NCBI RefSeq assembly: GCF_005771635.1
Contig: NZ_VBWP01000005.1
Coordinates: forward strand, 62,001 to 126,000
Length of the DNA stretch: 64,000 bases
DNA from: Culicoidibacter larvae
Lineage (GTDB): Bacteria > Bacillota_I > Bacilli_A > Culicoidibacterales > Culicoidibacteraceae
Direction of reading: 5' to 3'
Positions 8,285-18,325 of the stretch are shown here, piece by piece. The number at the start of each line of letters is the position of its first letter. The stretch's first letter is position 1. A program made the position numbers and the translations under genes. The notes beneath the pieces were generated by a model. It saw only the letters and a list, made by a program, of their open reading frames with translations. It was not told where the DNA came from and searched no databases.

Positions 8285-9357
8285 TAGTTCTCACCGCCTT
8301 CAACATGTTGACGCACACGTTTTAAAACAATCTCCGGCACATCAACTTTAGGTGCACGCGGATCAAGTAACCACGTAGCTGCGTAATGATTTTCACTAAC
8401 TTTAAACATTGGTGGCTGCATTTCAAAATCAATATCCAGAGCCCATTTATTACGTGGAGCGAATGCATCGCCTTTAGGAGGGTATAATAAATTTGGTGGT
8501 GTTCCGGGAATCGAAAATAATTCCGCATTTTCACTTTCAATGTCTGGCATAGAAGAAAGCAGTCCCCATGTATAAGGGTGGCGAGGATTATAGAATACCT
8601 CATCAATGCTTCCAGCTTCAACAATACGTCCGGCATACATAACATTTACTCGATCGGCAACGTTTGCAACTACTCCTAAGTCATGCGTAATAAAGATTAC
8701 TGCAAGATTTAAACGTTGTTGAATTTCTTTAATTAATTCTAAAATTTGTGCTTGAATAGTAACGTCCAATGCCGTCGTTGGCTCATCCGCGATTAAAACG
8801 CGTGGTTCACAACCAAGTGCAATTGCGATAACAATCCGTTGGCGCATCCCACCAGAAAATTGGTGAGGATATTGCTTGAATCGAACCTCAGGATCATGAA
8901 TACCAACTAGGGTTAATAATTCTAAAGCTTTCGCTTTCGCTACCGTTTTAGAAAGATCTTTACCGTTTTCATCCTTTTGATGCAATTGAATTGCTTCAAC
9001 AATTTGTGTTCCGATAGTTAACACTGGATTTAAAGCTGTCATCGGATCTTGGAAAATCATGGCGATTTCCCCGCCACGGATTTTCGGTAATTCTTTCTTA
9101 CTCATTTTAGTAACATCAACTTGGTTACCTTTTGAATCGGTGTACAAAATCTCACCAGCTTTTACAACACCATTGTTAGCAAGAATACCCATGACTGCAC
9201 GGGTTACAACTGATTTACCAGAACCAGACTCACCTACAATTGCCAGTGTTTCACCAACATGTAAATTAAAGTCAACGCCACGAATCGCTTGTACTATACC
9301 ATTTTCAGTCTTAAATTCAATTTCTAAATTACTAACTTTCAATAATTCTTTTGCCAT
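8284..9357 (-). CDS. oppD: Oligopeptide ABC transporter ATP-binding protein OppD
   Basis: The partner ATPase of OppF. It has Walker [10 protein letters not shown], signature [15 protein letters not shown], Walker [15 protein letters not shown] and the C-terminal peptide-transporter motif [15 protein letters not shown]. The 357-residue length is normal for OppD. GAGGTG precedes the ATG. It lies 14 bases after oppC and is joined to oppF by a one-base overlap, so the four genes oppBCDF form one translational unit. Confidence 0.94.
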   Translation of the reverse strand: MAKELLKVSNLEIEFKTENGIVQAIRGVDFNLHVGETLAIVGESGSGKSVVTRAVMGILANNGVVKAGEILYTDSKGNQVDVTKMSKKELPKIRGGEIAMIFQDPMTALNPVLTIGTQIVEAIQLHQKDENGKDLSKTVAKAKALELLTLVGIHDPEVRFKQYPHQFSGGMRQRIVIAIALGCEPRVLIADEPTTALDVTIQAQILELIKEIQQRLNLAVIFITHDLGVVANVADRVNVMYAGRIVEAGSIDEVFYNPRHPYTWGLLSSMPDIESENAELFSIPGTPPNLLYPPKGDAFAPRNKWALDIDFEMQPPMFKVSENHYAATWLLDPRAPKVDVPEIVLKRVRQHVEGGEN

Positions 9358-9371
9358 ATACGCTCACCTCA

Positions 9372-10388
9372 CTATCTATCTTTCAATTTTGGATCTAAAG
9401 CATCACGTAAACCATTACCAATAAGGTTAAAGGTCAACGAAATAAGCCCCATAAAAACAGTTGGAATAATTAATTGATACGGGAAAGTTTGTAACTTCCC
9501 AACATTTTCAACAATAAGCTGTCCAAGTGAAATTTCACCAGCTGGAAGCCCAAGTCCTAATAAAGTATAGAATGCTTCTGATAAAATTACTGCCGGGAAA
9601 TCTAATGCCAGAGCAACAATGAACACACTGACCATATTTGGGAATAAATGATCAAAGATAATTCGTTTATGGTTAGCGCCTAATGTACGTGATGCCAAAA
9701 CAAACTCATGATCTTTATATTTTAATATTTGTGCCCTTACAAGACGCGAGAAACCAATCCAAGCTGTAAATGATAATCCAAGTACAAGCGGCCAGAATCC
9801 TTGTCCCATTGCCATTGAAACAATTAAAAGAACGATTAAAACCGGAATGTTAACAAGGACATCTAAAACCCGTTGAATAACCATATCGGCCGTCTTACCA
9901 AAGTATCCGGATATACCACCAATTATTGCACCTAAAACGAACTCAACAGTCGTTACAATTAATGCAATCAATAATGATGTTCTTAATCCAGCCCATACCC
10001 GCAACCATAAGTCACGACCTAAATCATCAGTACCAAAATAATAGTCACGAGTTACGCCCTTTTGAGCATACACATCTACACCATTGCGTGTTCCATCGAA
10101 AATTCCTAAACTTGAAAGACCTGGAATCTTAGGCGGCAAGTTTTGAATTTTAGGATCTTGATACTTAATTTCAGCATCTTTTCCCCACGGAATAATAATA
10201 GCGCCGGCAACAAAAATAACAATTAATATCAAACTAATCATACTAATTTTTTGCTTAACTAAACGACGCATTGCTCCTTGCCAGAAGCCAACGCTCTTCC
10301 CTTTAATTTCTTCGTTGTCAGCATGATCAGTATTTGAAAATTCAAATAACTTTTCATCTAGCGGTTGTGTTTGTAAATTCTTTTCCAT
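9372..10388 (-). CDS. oppC: Oligopeptide ABC transporter permease OppC
   Basis: A transmembrane subunit of the importer with an N-terminal cytoplasmic stretch of about 40 residues, a first helix near 50-68, and five further helices. The inner-membrane permease motif that docks on the ATPase is near residue 240 (SRTLGANHKRIIFDHLFPN). FGTDDLGRDLWLRVWAG, present here, is highly conserved in OppC/DppC. The start overlaps the oppB stop by one base (TAATG). Confidence 0.94.
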   Translation of the reverse strand: MEKNLQTQPLDEKLFEFSNTDHADNEEIKGKSVGFWQGAMRRLVKQKISMISLILIVIFVAGAIIIPWGKDAEIKYQDPKIQNLPPKIPGLSSLGIFDGTRNGVDVYAQKGVTRDYYFGTDDLGRDLWLRVWAGLRTSLLIALIVTTVEFVLGAIIGGISGYFGKTADMVIQRVLDVLVNIPVLIVLLIVSMAMGQGFWPLVLGLSFTAWIGFSRLVRAQILKYKDHEFVLASRTLGANHKRIIFDHLFPNMVSVFIVALALDFPAVILSEAFYTLLGLGLPAGEISLGQLIVENVGKLQTFPYQLIIPTVFMGLISLTFNLIGNGLRDALDPKLKDR

Positions 10389-11311
10389 TAGCTATTACCT
10401 CCTGACAAACGAATTCGTGGATCAATAATACCATAAAGGATATCAATCACTAAGTACGCAAGCGTAAAGAGTGCAGCAAATAAAATTGTTAATCCTTGAA
10501 TAATTGGATAATCAGTTGTATTAATTGCTTGACTCATTAATCCACCAAGTCCAGGAATTGCGAATACTTTCTCAACTACTAAACTCCCGATAATTGTCGA
10601 AACAAATAAAGGTCCGACAACTGTAATCGCAGGAATTACCGCATTTCTTAACGCATGTTTAAAGAGTACTGTTTTATTTGACACCCCTTTAGCCTCAGCT
10701 AAAAGAATATATTCAGAGTTCATGACATCAATAAGTTCATTTCGAATATATTTTGAAATCATAGCAATCGGCCAGAATGAAAGCGCGATAACCGGCGCCA
10801 CTAATGAGAATATATTCCCTGGACTATATATAGTCGGAAATCCAAGTGTAGTAAATAAAAGTTGTAATAAAATTGAAATAACAATAGAGGGGATTGAAAT
10901 CCCTAATACTGTGATTAAAGTTGTCACATGGTCAAAAGGTTTACCACGTTTTACTGCGGCTACGGTTCCTAATACAGTCCCGATAACAATTGAAATTGCT
11001 ACTGCGGTTATCCCTATTGGTAAAGATATCGCCATTTTATCACCAATTAATTTCGTAACCGGAATATTTTTTTGCACTTTTAAGGATTTTCCTAAATCAA
11101 ACTGTGCAACATTTCCTAAATAATTAACATACTGCTCAACAACAGGTTTATTTAACCCTAATTGCTCCTTAATCTGTTCTTGTTGTGCCAAAGGAAGCTT
11201 TGGATCAACAATATTAGATGGTACTAAACGAATTGCGAAAAATACTGCGGTTACCGAAATAAAGATAACAATCAAACAGTTAAGCAGTCGTTTTAAAATA
11301 TACTTTAGCAT
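10388..11311 (-). CDS. oppB: Oligopeptide ABC transporter permease OppB
   Basis: The second permease of the importer, 307 residues with six predicted membrane helices, starting with LLNCLIVIFISVTAVFFAIR. The permease motif AEAKGVSNKTVLFKHALRNA near residue 205 contacts the ATPases. GLGGLMSQAINTTDYPIIQG is the conserved C-terminal loop. GGGAGG lies upstream of the ATG. A hairpin between oppA1 and oppB probably lets only part of the transcription through, so the binding protein can be made in excess. Confidence 0.94.
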   Translation of the reverse strand: MLKYILKRLLNCLIVIFISVTAVFFAIRLVPSNIVDPKLPLAQQEQIKEQLGLNKPVVEQYVNYLGNVAQFDLGKSLKVQKNIPVTKLIGDKMAISLPIGITAVAISIVIGTVLGTVAAVKRGKPFDHVTTLITVLGISIPSIVISILLQLLFTTLGFPTIYSPGNIFSLVAPVIALSFWPIAMISKYIRNELIDVMNSEYILLAEAKGVSNKTVLFKHALRNAVIPAITVVGPLFVSTIIGSLVVEKVFAIPGLGGLMSQAINTTDYPIIQGLTILFAALFTLAYLVIDILYGIIDPRIRLSGGNS

Positions 11312-11365
11312 TTATACCGATGCCTCCCGTCTCAAGTTTTAGATACAATCTGTTTTTGGAACGAA

Positions 11366-11410
11366 AGAAAGCTTTATCTATGCTTGTATGCTCATCAGAT
11401 AAAGCTTTCT
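11366..11410 (-). terminator. Hairpin between oppA1 and oppB
   Basis: A 14-base stem (AGAAAGCTTTATCT with its complement) around a loop of about 17 bases, followed by TTCGTTCC rather than a clean T-run. A leaky terminator or mRNA-stabilising stem fits its place after a binding-protein gene. Confidence 0.7.
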
Positions 11411-11442
11411 CATTCGGATACGTTTGTATCATTTACTAAAAA

Positions 11443-13083
11443 TTATTCAACCGTAACGTATTTATAACGCATATCCGGTGCTGTAGGATATAATTTAAAT
11501 CCTTTAACATTTGGTTTAACCAATGCCATTGAAGCACGTTGATAGATTGGAATAATTGCATAATCATTAATTAATACTGCTTCAGCTTGTACAAATTTAT
11601 TCCAACGCTCAGTTGGGTTTGTAGCTAATTCAGGTGATTGTGCATCTTTGAATAATTGATCGAATTCAGGATTATTCCATTTTCCATAGTTATGGCTGTC
11701 ATCTGAACGGAAGATTTCAAAATAAGTTGCAACATCCATGTAGTCAGCACCCCATCCTGCATTCGCAGCTGGTGTACCATATTCTTGTAACAATGGATAG
11801 TAAGTTTGTTGTGGGACTTGGTTGATAGTAACATCTAAACCTTCTAAATTAGTTTCTAATTGAGATTCGATATTTTCATAGATTTTTTTACCAGCTTCAG
11901 TATCTGCTACTGCAAGTGTTACTGATAAAGTATCTTGTCCAAGTTCTTTTTTCGCTGCATCAAGGAATTCTTGAGCTTTTTTCACATCAAACATTGGGTC
12001 ATTGAATTGATTCGCAAACGTACGGAAGTCTTCGCCATCTAATGAAACGAAATCTTTTGGTACTAAGTAATCAATTGGTAATGAACCGTTTTTCAACACA
12101 TTGTCAGTAATAACTGATTTGTCAATTGCATGAGCAATTGCCGCGCGAACATTTTTGTTCGCTAATGTTGCATCTGGTGAGTTAGTTGTTCCTGAAAGAT
12201 AGAAGTAAAATACTGCAGTTTCAGGTTGTGTAACAATTTCAGAAGAGCCTGAATATTTGTCAATAAGGTCTCCTGTTAAACCTAAGCGATCAATTTCGCC
12301 ATTATCATAAAGAGTCCCTTGAGTTGAAGTTTCAGCTACGAAACGAACAGTTACAACATTTAATTGAACACTTGCTGCATCCCAGTAGTCTGGGTTTTTA
12401 GCAAATTCCCAACCTTCATCCGCTTTGTACTTAGTCAAAGTGAAAGGTCCGTTTCCTAAAACAGTTTCCATTGAAGTCCCGTATACTTCATCGCCACCAA
12501 CTTCATTATAGAATGCTTCGTTAGTAGGGAAGAATGGCGGGAATGCCATTAAGTCTAAGAAATAAGCCAATGGTTGCTCTAAAGTTACTTCTAATTGAGA
12601 ATCGCTAACTGCTTTAACGCCCAATTCAGAAGCATCCATAGTACCATCTAAGACAGCTTGTCCATTTTTAATTGCTGAAACAAGGTATCCATAAGTAGCT
12701 TCTTTATCTGTAGCTAACTTGCTCCAAGCAAAGACGAAGTCATTTGCTGTTACAGGTTGTCCATTAGTCCATTTAGATTCAGGACGAATATTGAACGTGT
12801 AAACACTTCCGTCTTCATTGGTAGTCCAGTCTTTTGCAACCGCACCAACAAGTTCGTTGTCAGCATTATATTGCACTAAACCTTCCAAGTATTGTCCGAT
12901 AATTTCAGAGTTAATTGACTCAGAGTTACGAATCTGATTCAATGTGTTCGGTGCTACCGCTGACGCTAAACGAAGTGTCCCTGCAGTTCCTGAACTAGAT
13001 CCTCCACAACCAGCAAGCACTAAGGCTGCTACCGCGAGTAGTGAAGTAACTACCCCTAATTTCTTTCCTAATTTGTTCTTCAT
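11443..13083 (-). CDS. oppA: Oligopeptide-binding lipoprotein OppA (copy 1)
   Basis: The extracellular solute-binding protein (SBP_bac_5 family) that delivers peptides to OppBC. It has a lipoprotein signal peptide ending in LAGC (Cys about residue 26), then an OppA core of normal length. NGPFTLTKYKADEGWEFAKN and AIAHAIDKSVI are characteristic. RBS GGAGGGCTATAT lies before the ATG. It has its own promoter and a hairpin before oppB. It is clearly paralogous to the next gene upstream, sharing block after block (for example EATYGYLVSAIKNGQ against KTAPYGFMAAILKNGQ). Confidence 0.95.
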   Translation of the reverse strand: MKNKLGKKLGVVTSLLAVAALVLAGCGGSSSGTAGTLRLASAVAPNTLNQIRNSESINSEIIGQYLEGLVQYNADNELVGAVAKDWTTNEDGSVYTFNIRPESKWTNGQPVTANDFVFAWSKLATDKEATYGYLVSAIKNGQAVLDGTMDASELGVKAVSDSQLEVTLEQPLAYFLDLMAFPPFFPTNEAFYNEVGGDEVYGTSMETVLGNGPFTLTKYKADEGWEFAKNPDYWDAASVQLNVVTVRFVAETSTQGTLYDNGEIDRLGLTGDLIDKYSGSSEIVTQPETAVFYFYLSGTTNSPDATLANKNVRAAIAHAIDKSVITDNVLKNGSLPIDYLVPKDFVSLDGEDFRTFANQFNDPMFDVKKAQEFLDAAKKELGQDTLSVTLAVADTEAGKKIYENIESQLETNLEGLDVTINQVPQQTYYPLLQEYGTPAANAGWGADYMDVATYFEIFRSDDSHNYGKWNNPEFDQLFKDAQSPELATNPTERWNKFVQAEAVLINDYAIIPIYQRASMALVKPNVKGFKLYPTAPDMRYKYVTVE

Positions 13084-13146
13084 ATATAGCCCTCCTATAT
13101 AATAAATAAAACTCCTTCAATGAAATATTTGAAGTTATTTTTATTA

Positions 13147-13175
13147 ATTCTACCAGTTATCCATATCTTTGTAAA
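13147..13175 (-). promoter_or_regulatory. Promoter of oppA1
   Basis: TTTACA and TAGAAT separated by 17 bases on the minus strand, about 65 bases before the start. The sequence around the -35, TGCTTTACAAA, is also found at the oppA2 promoter. Confidence 0.7.
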
Positions 13176-13199
13176 GCACTTTTGAATGAAATGAATAAA

Positions 13200-13236
13200 A
13201 AAGCACCGGTTATTCCTAAGCGATAACCGGTGCTTT
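13200..13236 (-). terminator. Terminator of oppA2
   Basis: A 14-base perfect stem (AAAGCACCGGTTAT with its complement) followed by a T-run on the minus strand. It separates the two oppA genes into different transcription units. Confidence 0.88.
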
Positions 13237-13278
13237 CTATACTTTTTCACAAAAACAATTGAATTAGCTGCCAAATAC

Positions 13279-14910
13279 CTATTCTTTGCTTACAAACTTG
13301 TAAACCCAGCCGGCTGCAGGATATTTATATAATCCTTTAATGTTTGGCTTAACAACAGACATAACTCCTGTTTGATACAACGGAATTGTTGAGTAACTGT
13401 CAATTAAAATTGACTCCGCTTCAACATAGTTTGTCCAACGTGCAGTTTGATCATTTACTAATGCTGCTGACTCAGACTCATTATATAATTCATCAAATCT
13501 TGCATCACTGAACTGACCAAAGTTGCCGTCATTGTTGGTACGAAACACGCCAAAGTATGTTGAAACATCCAAATAGTCTGGTGTCCACCCTGAATTGGCA
13601 GCCGGAGTTGCTAATTCATATAATTGTGGATAGTATAATTGATTTGGTACTTGGTTAAGCACTACATCAACACCAGGAAGATTTGCTTCAACTTGTGACT
13701 CAATATTTTCATAAATCTTTTTATTAGCTTCTGTATCCGGTAAAGCAATTGTAAAAGTCAATGGTGTATCGCCCAATTCTTTTTTTGCTGCTTCTAAATA
13801 TTCTTGCGCTTTTGCAACATCGAACATTGGTGTATTATATTTACCACTGAATTCACGGAAATCTTTACCATCATATTCTGCAAATCCTAAAGGAATTAGA
13901 TAATCCGCACCAATCGAACCATCTTTCAAAATTGAATCGCCGATAACTGATTTATCAATTGCGTGAGCAATAGCTGCTCGGAAATTTTTATTGCCTAATA
14001 ATGGTTCTGGCGTAGCAGTATTATTTGAAAGGTACAAATAACGAATTGAAACGTCAGGCTGTTTTGTTAATTCCGCAGAATCTTTGTACTTATCAACCAA
14101 ATCAGAGGTTAATACTAAACGATCAATCTCGCCGCTGTCGTATAATGACGATGCAGTTGATCCTTCTTGTACATAGCGAACATCCACACCATCAAGTTTC
14201 ACATTCGCAGCATCCCAATAATTAGCATTTTTAACGTATGTCCAACCTTCATCAGATTTGTATTCAGTTAACTCAAACGGTCCGTTTGCAAGAACAGTAT
14301 CAACTGAAGTTCCATAATTTTCCGCTCCTACATTATTGTAGAATGCTTCACTTAGCGGACAAAACGCAAGAAATGACATTAATTCCAAGAAGTATGCAAT
14401 CGGCTCTTCCAATGTAACCACTAATTCAGTAGCACTCGTTGCTTTTACCCCAAGCTCGCTGGCATCCTTTTTACCATCAATAACATCTTGTCCATTTTTT
14501 AAGATGGCTGCCATAAACCCGTATGGAGCTGTTTTGCTGGTTGCCAATTGTTGCCAACCAAAAACAAAATCATGAGCCGTTACCGGATTACCGTCCGACC
14601 ACTTAACACCATCACGAATTTTAAAGACATACTCACTTGAATCCGCATTTGCAGTCCAACTTTCTGCCATTGAACCAATAATCTCACCATTAGCATCATG
14701 AGTCACTAAACCCTCAAGATACTGTGTAACAATCTCAAAGTTCGCAACCTCTGAAATCGCAATATGATTCAAACTGTTCGGTGCTGCATTTGTCACCAGC
14801 CGCAATGTGTTGTTACTAGCTGTCGAACCACCGCAACCACTTAGCACAAGTGCAAATGCTGTTGCAATAGATGCCAGCGCCCCTAATTTTTTGATAAAAC
14901 TCTTCTTCAT
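13279..14910 (-). CDS. Oligopeptide-binding lipoprotein OppA (copy 2)
   Basis: The second SBP_bac_5 peptide-binding lipoprotein of the cluster. Signal peptide MKKSFIKKLGALASIATAFA ends in the lipobox LSGC. The ATG at 14910 is chosen because AAAGGAGGTAAC stands 7 bases before it; an in-frame ATG 21 bases upstream has no site. The core shows NGPFELTEYKSDEGWTYVKN and AIAHAIDKSVIGDSIL. It is isolated from oppA1 by a terminator and has its own promoter, so the transporter may use two binding proteins with different peptide preferences or expression. A pheromone-binding role, as for some OppA paralogues, is possible but not supported by anything visible. Confidence 0.94.
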   Translation of the reverse strand: MKKSFIKKLGALASIATAFALVLSGCGGSTASNNTLRLVTNAAPNSLNHIAISEVANFEIVTQYLEGLVTHDANGEIIGSMAESWTANADSSEYVFKIRDGVKWSDGNPVTAHDFVFGWQQLATSKTAPYGFMAAILKNGQDVIDGKKDASELGVKATSATELVVTLEEPIAYFLELMSFLAFCPLSEAFYNNVGAENYGTSVDTVLANGPFELTEYKSDEGWTYVKNANYWDAANVKLDGVDVRYVQEGSTASSLYDSGEIDRLVLTSDLVDKYKDSAELTKQPDVSIRYLYLSNNTATPEPLLGNKNFRAAIAHAIDKSVIGDSILKDGSIGADYLIPLGFAEYDGKDFREFSGKYNTPMFDVAKAQEYLEAAKKELGDTPLTFTIALPDTEANKKIYENIESQVEANLPGVDVVLNQVPNQLYYPQLYELATPAANSGWTPDYLDVSTYFGVFRTNNDGNFGQFSDARFDELYNESESAALVNDQTARWTNYVEAESILIDSYSTIPLYQTGVMSVVKPNIKGLYKYPAAGWVYKFVSKE

Positions 14911-14966
14911 AAATGTTACCTCCTTTTGCATAAACCCAAACCTCAGATTTAGATATATTGTTAATC

Positions 14967-14994
14967 ATTCTACCACACTGAAATCATTTGTAAA
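14967..14994 (-). promoter_or_regulatory. Promoter of oppA2
   Basis: TTTACA and TAGAAT separated by 16 bases on the minus strand, sharing TGCTTTACAAA with the oppA1 promoter. Confidence 0.7.
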
Positions 14995-15075
14995 GCATTT
15001 TTTATTAAAAATTTAACCATTCAAACTATCCACGAATTCATATTTATATTGGCAATATTTTAAAGGAGAAAGAAA

Positions 15076-15107
15076 AAAGAGTAACCCCCTAAAGGGGGTT
15101 ACTCTTT
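15076..15107 (-). terminator. Terminator of the ispE-ecf-truA operon
   Basis: A 14-base stem with AGAGTAACCCCC opposite GGGGGTTACTCT and a 4-base loop, then TTTTTTCTTTC on minus. It overlaps the truA stop codon. Confidence 0.93.
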
Positions 15108-15872
15108 ATTTTTATAATCATCAGCATCATCGTACCAAACACGCCATAAATATAAGCCATTTGGTTCCGCACTTTTTCCTGCCTTACGCCGGTCCGGAGC
15201 TGCAAACATATCTTCAATATCTTCAATTGTAAAGCGGCCGCTGCCAACTTGCAGAAGCGTTCCTACTATTGTTCGCACCATATAACGCAGAAAGCCACTG
15301 CCGCAAATGCGGAATTCATAATTGCCATCCGCATCAAAATAATATTCTAACCGATGAATCGTCCGCCATGTTGTTGTATGTTTAGAACGCCGCAAACTGG
15401 CAAAGGAAGCAAAGTCATGCTCACCAATGAAAAGCGGAATGGCGGCCAGTATTTTTTCATGATCCAAATCCATATTAACATAGGAATAATAATCATTTTT
15501 CATTGGCAAAAACGGCTGGTTTTTCAAATTAATAATCTTATAGCGATACTCTTTAGCTACAGCGTCAAAGCGCGCATTAAATTCATCATTTACACTAAAT
15601 ACATCAGTGATATAAATATCTGGCATAACCATACGATTCAACGCTAACTTGATATTCTCTTCAGGAATATCAAAAGGCATATCAAAATGAAATACCTGGG
15701 CCATCGCATGTACTCCGGCATCAGTTCGTCCGCTGGCATGAATAATAACCTCAGCGCTAAACAATTTCTTGAGCGCTGCCTCAATCGTTCCCTGAATTGT
15801 ACGCAATCCGGGCTGACGCTGGAATCCGGCAAAACGCGAACCATCATATTGAACAATACAACATATTCTCAT
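15099..15872 (-). CDS. truA: tRNA pseudouridine synthase A
   Basis: Makes pseudouridine at positions 38-40 of the tRNA anticodon arm. The catalytic Asp is D51 in GRTDAGVHA, and RTIQGTIEAALKKL, FHFDMP and GSGFLRYMVR are conserved TruA blocks. The ATG at 15872 follows AGGAGAAGGTAGT and gives the normal length of 257 residues; the open frame upstream overlaps ecfT and is not needed. The order ecfA1-ecfA2-ecfT-truA is the one found downstream of ribosomal protein genes in many Bacillota. Confidence 0.95.
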   Translation of the reverse strand: MRICCIVQYDGSRFAGFQRQPGLRTIQGTIEAALKKLFSAEVIIHASGRTDAGVHAMAQVFHFDMPFDIPEENIKLALNRMVMPDIYITDVFSVNDEFNARFDAVAKEYRYKIINLKNQPFLPMKNDYYSYVNMDLDHEKILAAIPLFIGEHDFASFASLRRSKHTTTWRTIHRLEYYFDADGNYEFRICGSGFLRYMVRTIVGTLLQVGSGRFTIEDIEDMFAAPDRRKAGKSAEPNGLYLWRVWYDDADDYKNKE

Positions 15873-15883
15873 ACTACCTTCTC

Positions 15884-16681
15884 CTAAACTAAAAATGCCA
15901 AAGCCACAAAGGCTGCACTTGCAACAGCAAGAATAATCATTGCCCATATATCAAGGCGCGTCCACTTTAATTCGTACAACCGGGTCCGCCCTTCACTTGA
16001 ACGATATCCGCGAGCTTCCATAGCAATACCCAAATTTTCAGCACGACGAAACGATATTACAAAAAGTGGTATTAAAAGCGAAACAAAATGTCGGATCCGG
16101 GTTGCAATCTTCCCTTCGGATAAGCTTGCCCCCCGCGATGCCTGAGCCTTCATAATCTTGTCTGCCTCATCAGTTAAAGTAGGAATAAACCGTAAAGCAA
16201 TTGAAATCATTAAAGCCACATCACCAGCCGGAAAACGAACAACTTTAAGCGGTTGCATCAAATCTTCAAGTCCGGCAGTCAAATCTAGTGGTTTAGTAGT
16301 TAAAGTTAAAATTGAAGCCAAGGTAATCATCAATATTAAGCGTACAATCAAAACAGTTACCCGCACTAGACTCTCATCATAAATCTTAATAAAACCAAAC
16401 TCCCAAAGTAAGTTTCCGGTTTGCGAAAAAAACAAGTTGAAAACAAACATAATAAGAATCAAAAAGCGTAAGGAATAAATCCCTTGCCATACTACCTTAA
16501 TCGGAATTCGTGCCAACATTGCAATCACCAAAACAGCCCCAGCTATTGCCGTATAATAGTACCATGCGTTACTTAAAAACAATAAAATAATCAACACTAA
16601 AAATCCCAAAAACTTCACTTTGGGATTGAGACGATGAATAATTGAATCAACATCAAGATAACGACCAATGGTAATATTCAT
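15884..16681 (-). CDS. ecfT: Energy-coupling factor transporter transmembrane protein EcfT
   Basis: The scaffold membrane protein of a group II ECF importer, which links the two ATPases to interchangeable vitamin-binding S components. It is 265 residues with about five membrane helices. The two cytoplasmic Ala-Arg-Gly motifs that contact the ATPases are in KAQASRGAS and AMEARGYRS. It starts one base after ecfA2. No S-component gene lies next to it, as expected of shared group II modules. Confidence 0.94.
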   Translation of the reverse strand: MNITIGRYLDVDSIIHRLNPKVKFLGFLVLIILLFLSNAWYYYTAIAGAVLVIAMLARIPIKVVWQGIYSLRFLILIMFVFNLFFSQTGNLLWEFGFIKIYDESLVRVTVLIVRLILMITLASILTLTTKPLDLTAGLEDLMQPLKVVRFPAGDVALMISIALRFIPTLTDEADKIMKAQASRGASLSEGKIATRIRHFVSLLIPLFVISFRRAENLGIAMEARGYRSSEGRTRLYELKWTRLDIWAMIILAVASAAFVALAFLV

Positions 16682-16682
16682 T

Positions 16683-17528
16683 CTACTTCTCCTTTAGTGC
16701 TTCTGCCAAACGCTCTGCGTTAAACGGAGCACCGAAATCAGCGGCTATTCGCCCTTTACGTTGTAGATTAAGGACTACTTTATATATATGAGGAATTTCT
16801 AAATGTAATGACTGTGCCAACTGTTCGTCAATAAACAGTTGATGCGGCTCACCATCATAAACCAACTCGCCACCTTCAAGCACAACTACCCGGTGCGCAT
16901 AATCAGCAACAACATCCATATTGTGAGTAGCAATAATAATAGTCTTCTGGTATTCATCATACAAGTGCTTAAATAACTCCATCATTTCCGTCTGACCTAG
17001 CGGATCAAGACCAACTGTTGGCTCATCTAAAACTAACACATCAGGATTCATTGCCAGAATTCCGGCAATCGCCACCCGACGCATCTGCCCACCACTCATC
17101 TCAAGCGGATAACGCTCCAAAAACTCCTCAGACAAACCAACCATCATTAGAGCTTCCTTCGCCCGTTCTAAAGCTTCCTCAGCAGTTGCACCATAATTCA
17201 TCGGTCCGTACATAACATCCTTAGCTACGGTTTCCTCAAACAACTGATACTCGGGATTCTGAAAAACCAAACCTACCCGTTGACGAACCGGATACAATTG
17301 CTTATTTTTAGCACTGGTCACAGCATTCTCATCAATCCAAACAGTCCCAGAAGTTGGCTGCAGCAATGCGTTCAAATGCTGCATTAACGTTGACTTACCA
17401 CTACCGGTATGACCAACTAAGGCTGAAAAGTGATGACCACTCAAATCAAGCGAAACATCAACAATTCCGGTATGACTCCGCACAGCGCTCACATATTCAT
17501 GACTTACATGCTCCAACTTTAAAATCAT
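16683..17528 (-). CDS. ecfA2: Energy-coupling factor transporter ATPase EcfA2
   Basis: The second ATPase of the ECF module. It has Walker A GHTGSGKST near residue 38, Q-loop VFQNPEYQLFEETV, signature EMSGGQMRRVAIAGI, Walker B VLVLDEPTVGLDP and switch region ATHNMD. The NPEYQLFEETV form is typical of EcfA2. Its start overlaps the ecfA1 stop by four bases (ATGA). Confidence 0.94.
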   Translation of the reverse strand: MILKLEHVSHEYVSAVRSHTGIVDVSLDLSGHHFSALVGHTGSGKSTLMQHLNALLQPTSGTVWIDENAVTSAKNKQLYPVRQRVGLVFQNPEYQLFEETVAKDVMYGPMNYGATAEEALERAKEALMMVGLSEEFLERYPLEMSGGQMRRVAIAGILAMNPDVLVLDEPTVGLDPLGQTEMMELFKHLYDEYQKTIIIATHNMDVVADYAHRVVVLEGGELVYDGEPHQLFIDEQLAQSLHLEIPHIYKVVLNLQRKGRIAADFGAPFNAERLAEALKEK

Positions 17529-18325
17529 AACGCCTGCACCAATTCCTTTTCATCAAAATAAACCCGATCAATCAAACCGGCAGCTTTCAGTGTTTTTGAA
17601 AGCTCAACGACAAAAGGCTCAGCAAGATGATACTGACCAAGGTCAATATCACTTGCAAAAATGGTATGCGGGTGATCATCAGCTACAATAACACCCTGAT
17701 TCATAACAATCATTCGATCACTGGCAAGTGCCTCATCTAAATCATGGGTAATCATAATAATCGTCTTATGGGTCTCATTAAACAATTCGCGAATAACAGC
17801 CTGAACATCATGGCGACCTTCAGGATCCAACATCGAAGTCGCCTCATCAAAAATAATAAAATCCGGATGCAAAGCCAACGCCGAGGCAATTGCCACCCGC
17901 TGTTTCTGTCCGCCGGACAAATGTGATGGTTCCCGATTTAACAGCTGATCAACTCCGGTTCGTTTTGAAAACTCATCAATCAATGCAATCATTTCATCGC
18001 GCTCGACTCCATAATTTTCCAATCCAAAAGCAATATCATCGCGCACTGTTACACCAACAAATTGATCCTCAGGGTTTTGGAAAACCATACCAATGTGCTC
18101 GCGCAAATCATAAATATTATCTTCGACAATAATTGCATCATCAATTTTAACTTGACCTTCCTGAGGCAGCAATAATCCTGCCAAAATTCGGGCAAGTGTT
18201 GTCTTCCCCGAACCATTGGCACCAACTATCGCAATATACTGTCCGGATTCAATAGTTAAAGAAAGGTCATCTAAAATGACCGTATCATCGTATTTAAATG
18301 TAATATTTTCTACACTTATATTCAC
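17525..18325 (-). CDS. ecfA1: Energy-coupling factor transporter ATPase EcfA1
   Basis: The first ATPase of the ECF module. It has Walker A GANGSGKTT, Q-loop VFQNPEDQFVGVTV (typical of EcfA1), signature LSGGQKQRVAIASAL, Walker B FIIFDEATSMLDP and ITHDLDEA. It overlaps ispE by four bases and ecfA2 by four bases, so ispE, both ATPases, ecfT and truA form one operon. Confidence 0.94.
   Translation of the reverse strand: MNISVENITFKYDDTVILDDLSLTIESGQYIAIVGANGSGKTTLARILAGLLLPQEGQVKIDDAIIVEDNIYDLREHIGMVFQNPEDQFVGVTVRDDIAFGLENYGVERDEMIALIDEFSKRTGVDQLLNREPSHLSGGQKQRVAIASALALHPDFIIFDEATSMLDPEGRHDVQAVIRELFNETHKTIIMITHDLDEALASDRMIVMNQGVIVADDHPHTIFASDIDLGQYHLAEPFVVELSKTLKAAGLIDRVYFDEKELVQAL

Noticed and set aside
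10722-11123. 133-codon open frame on plus
   Set aside because: Antisense shadow of oppB, which has clear permease motifs.
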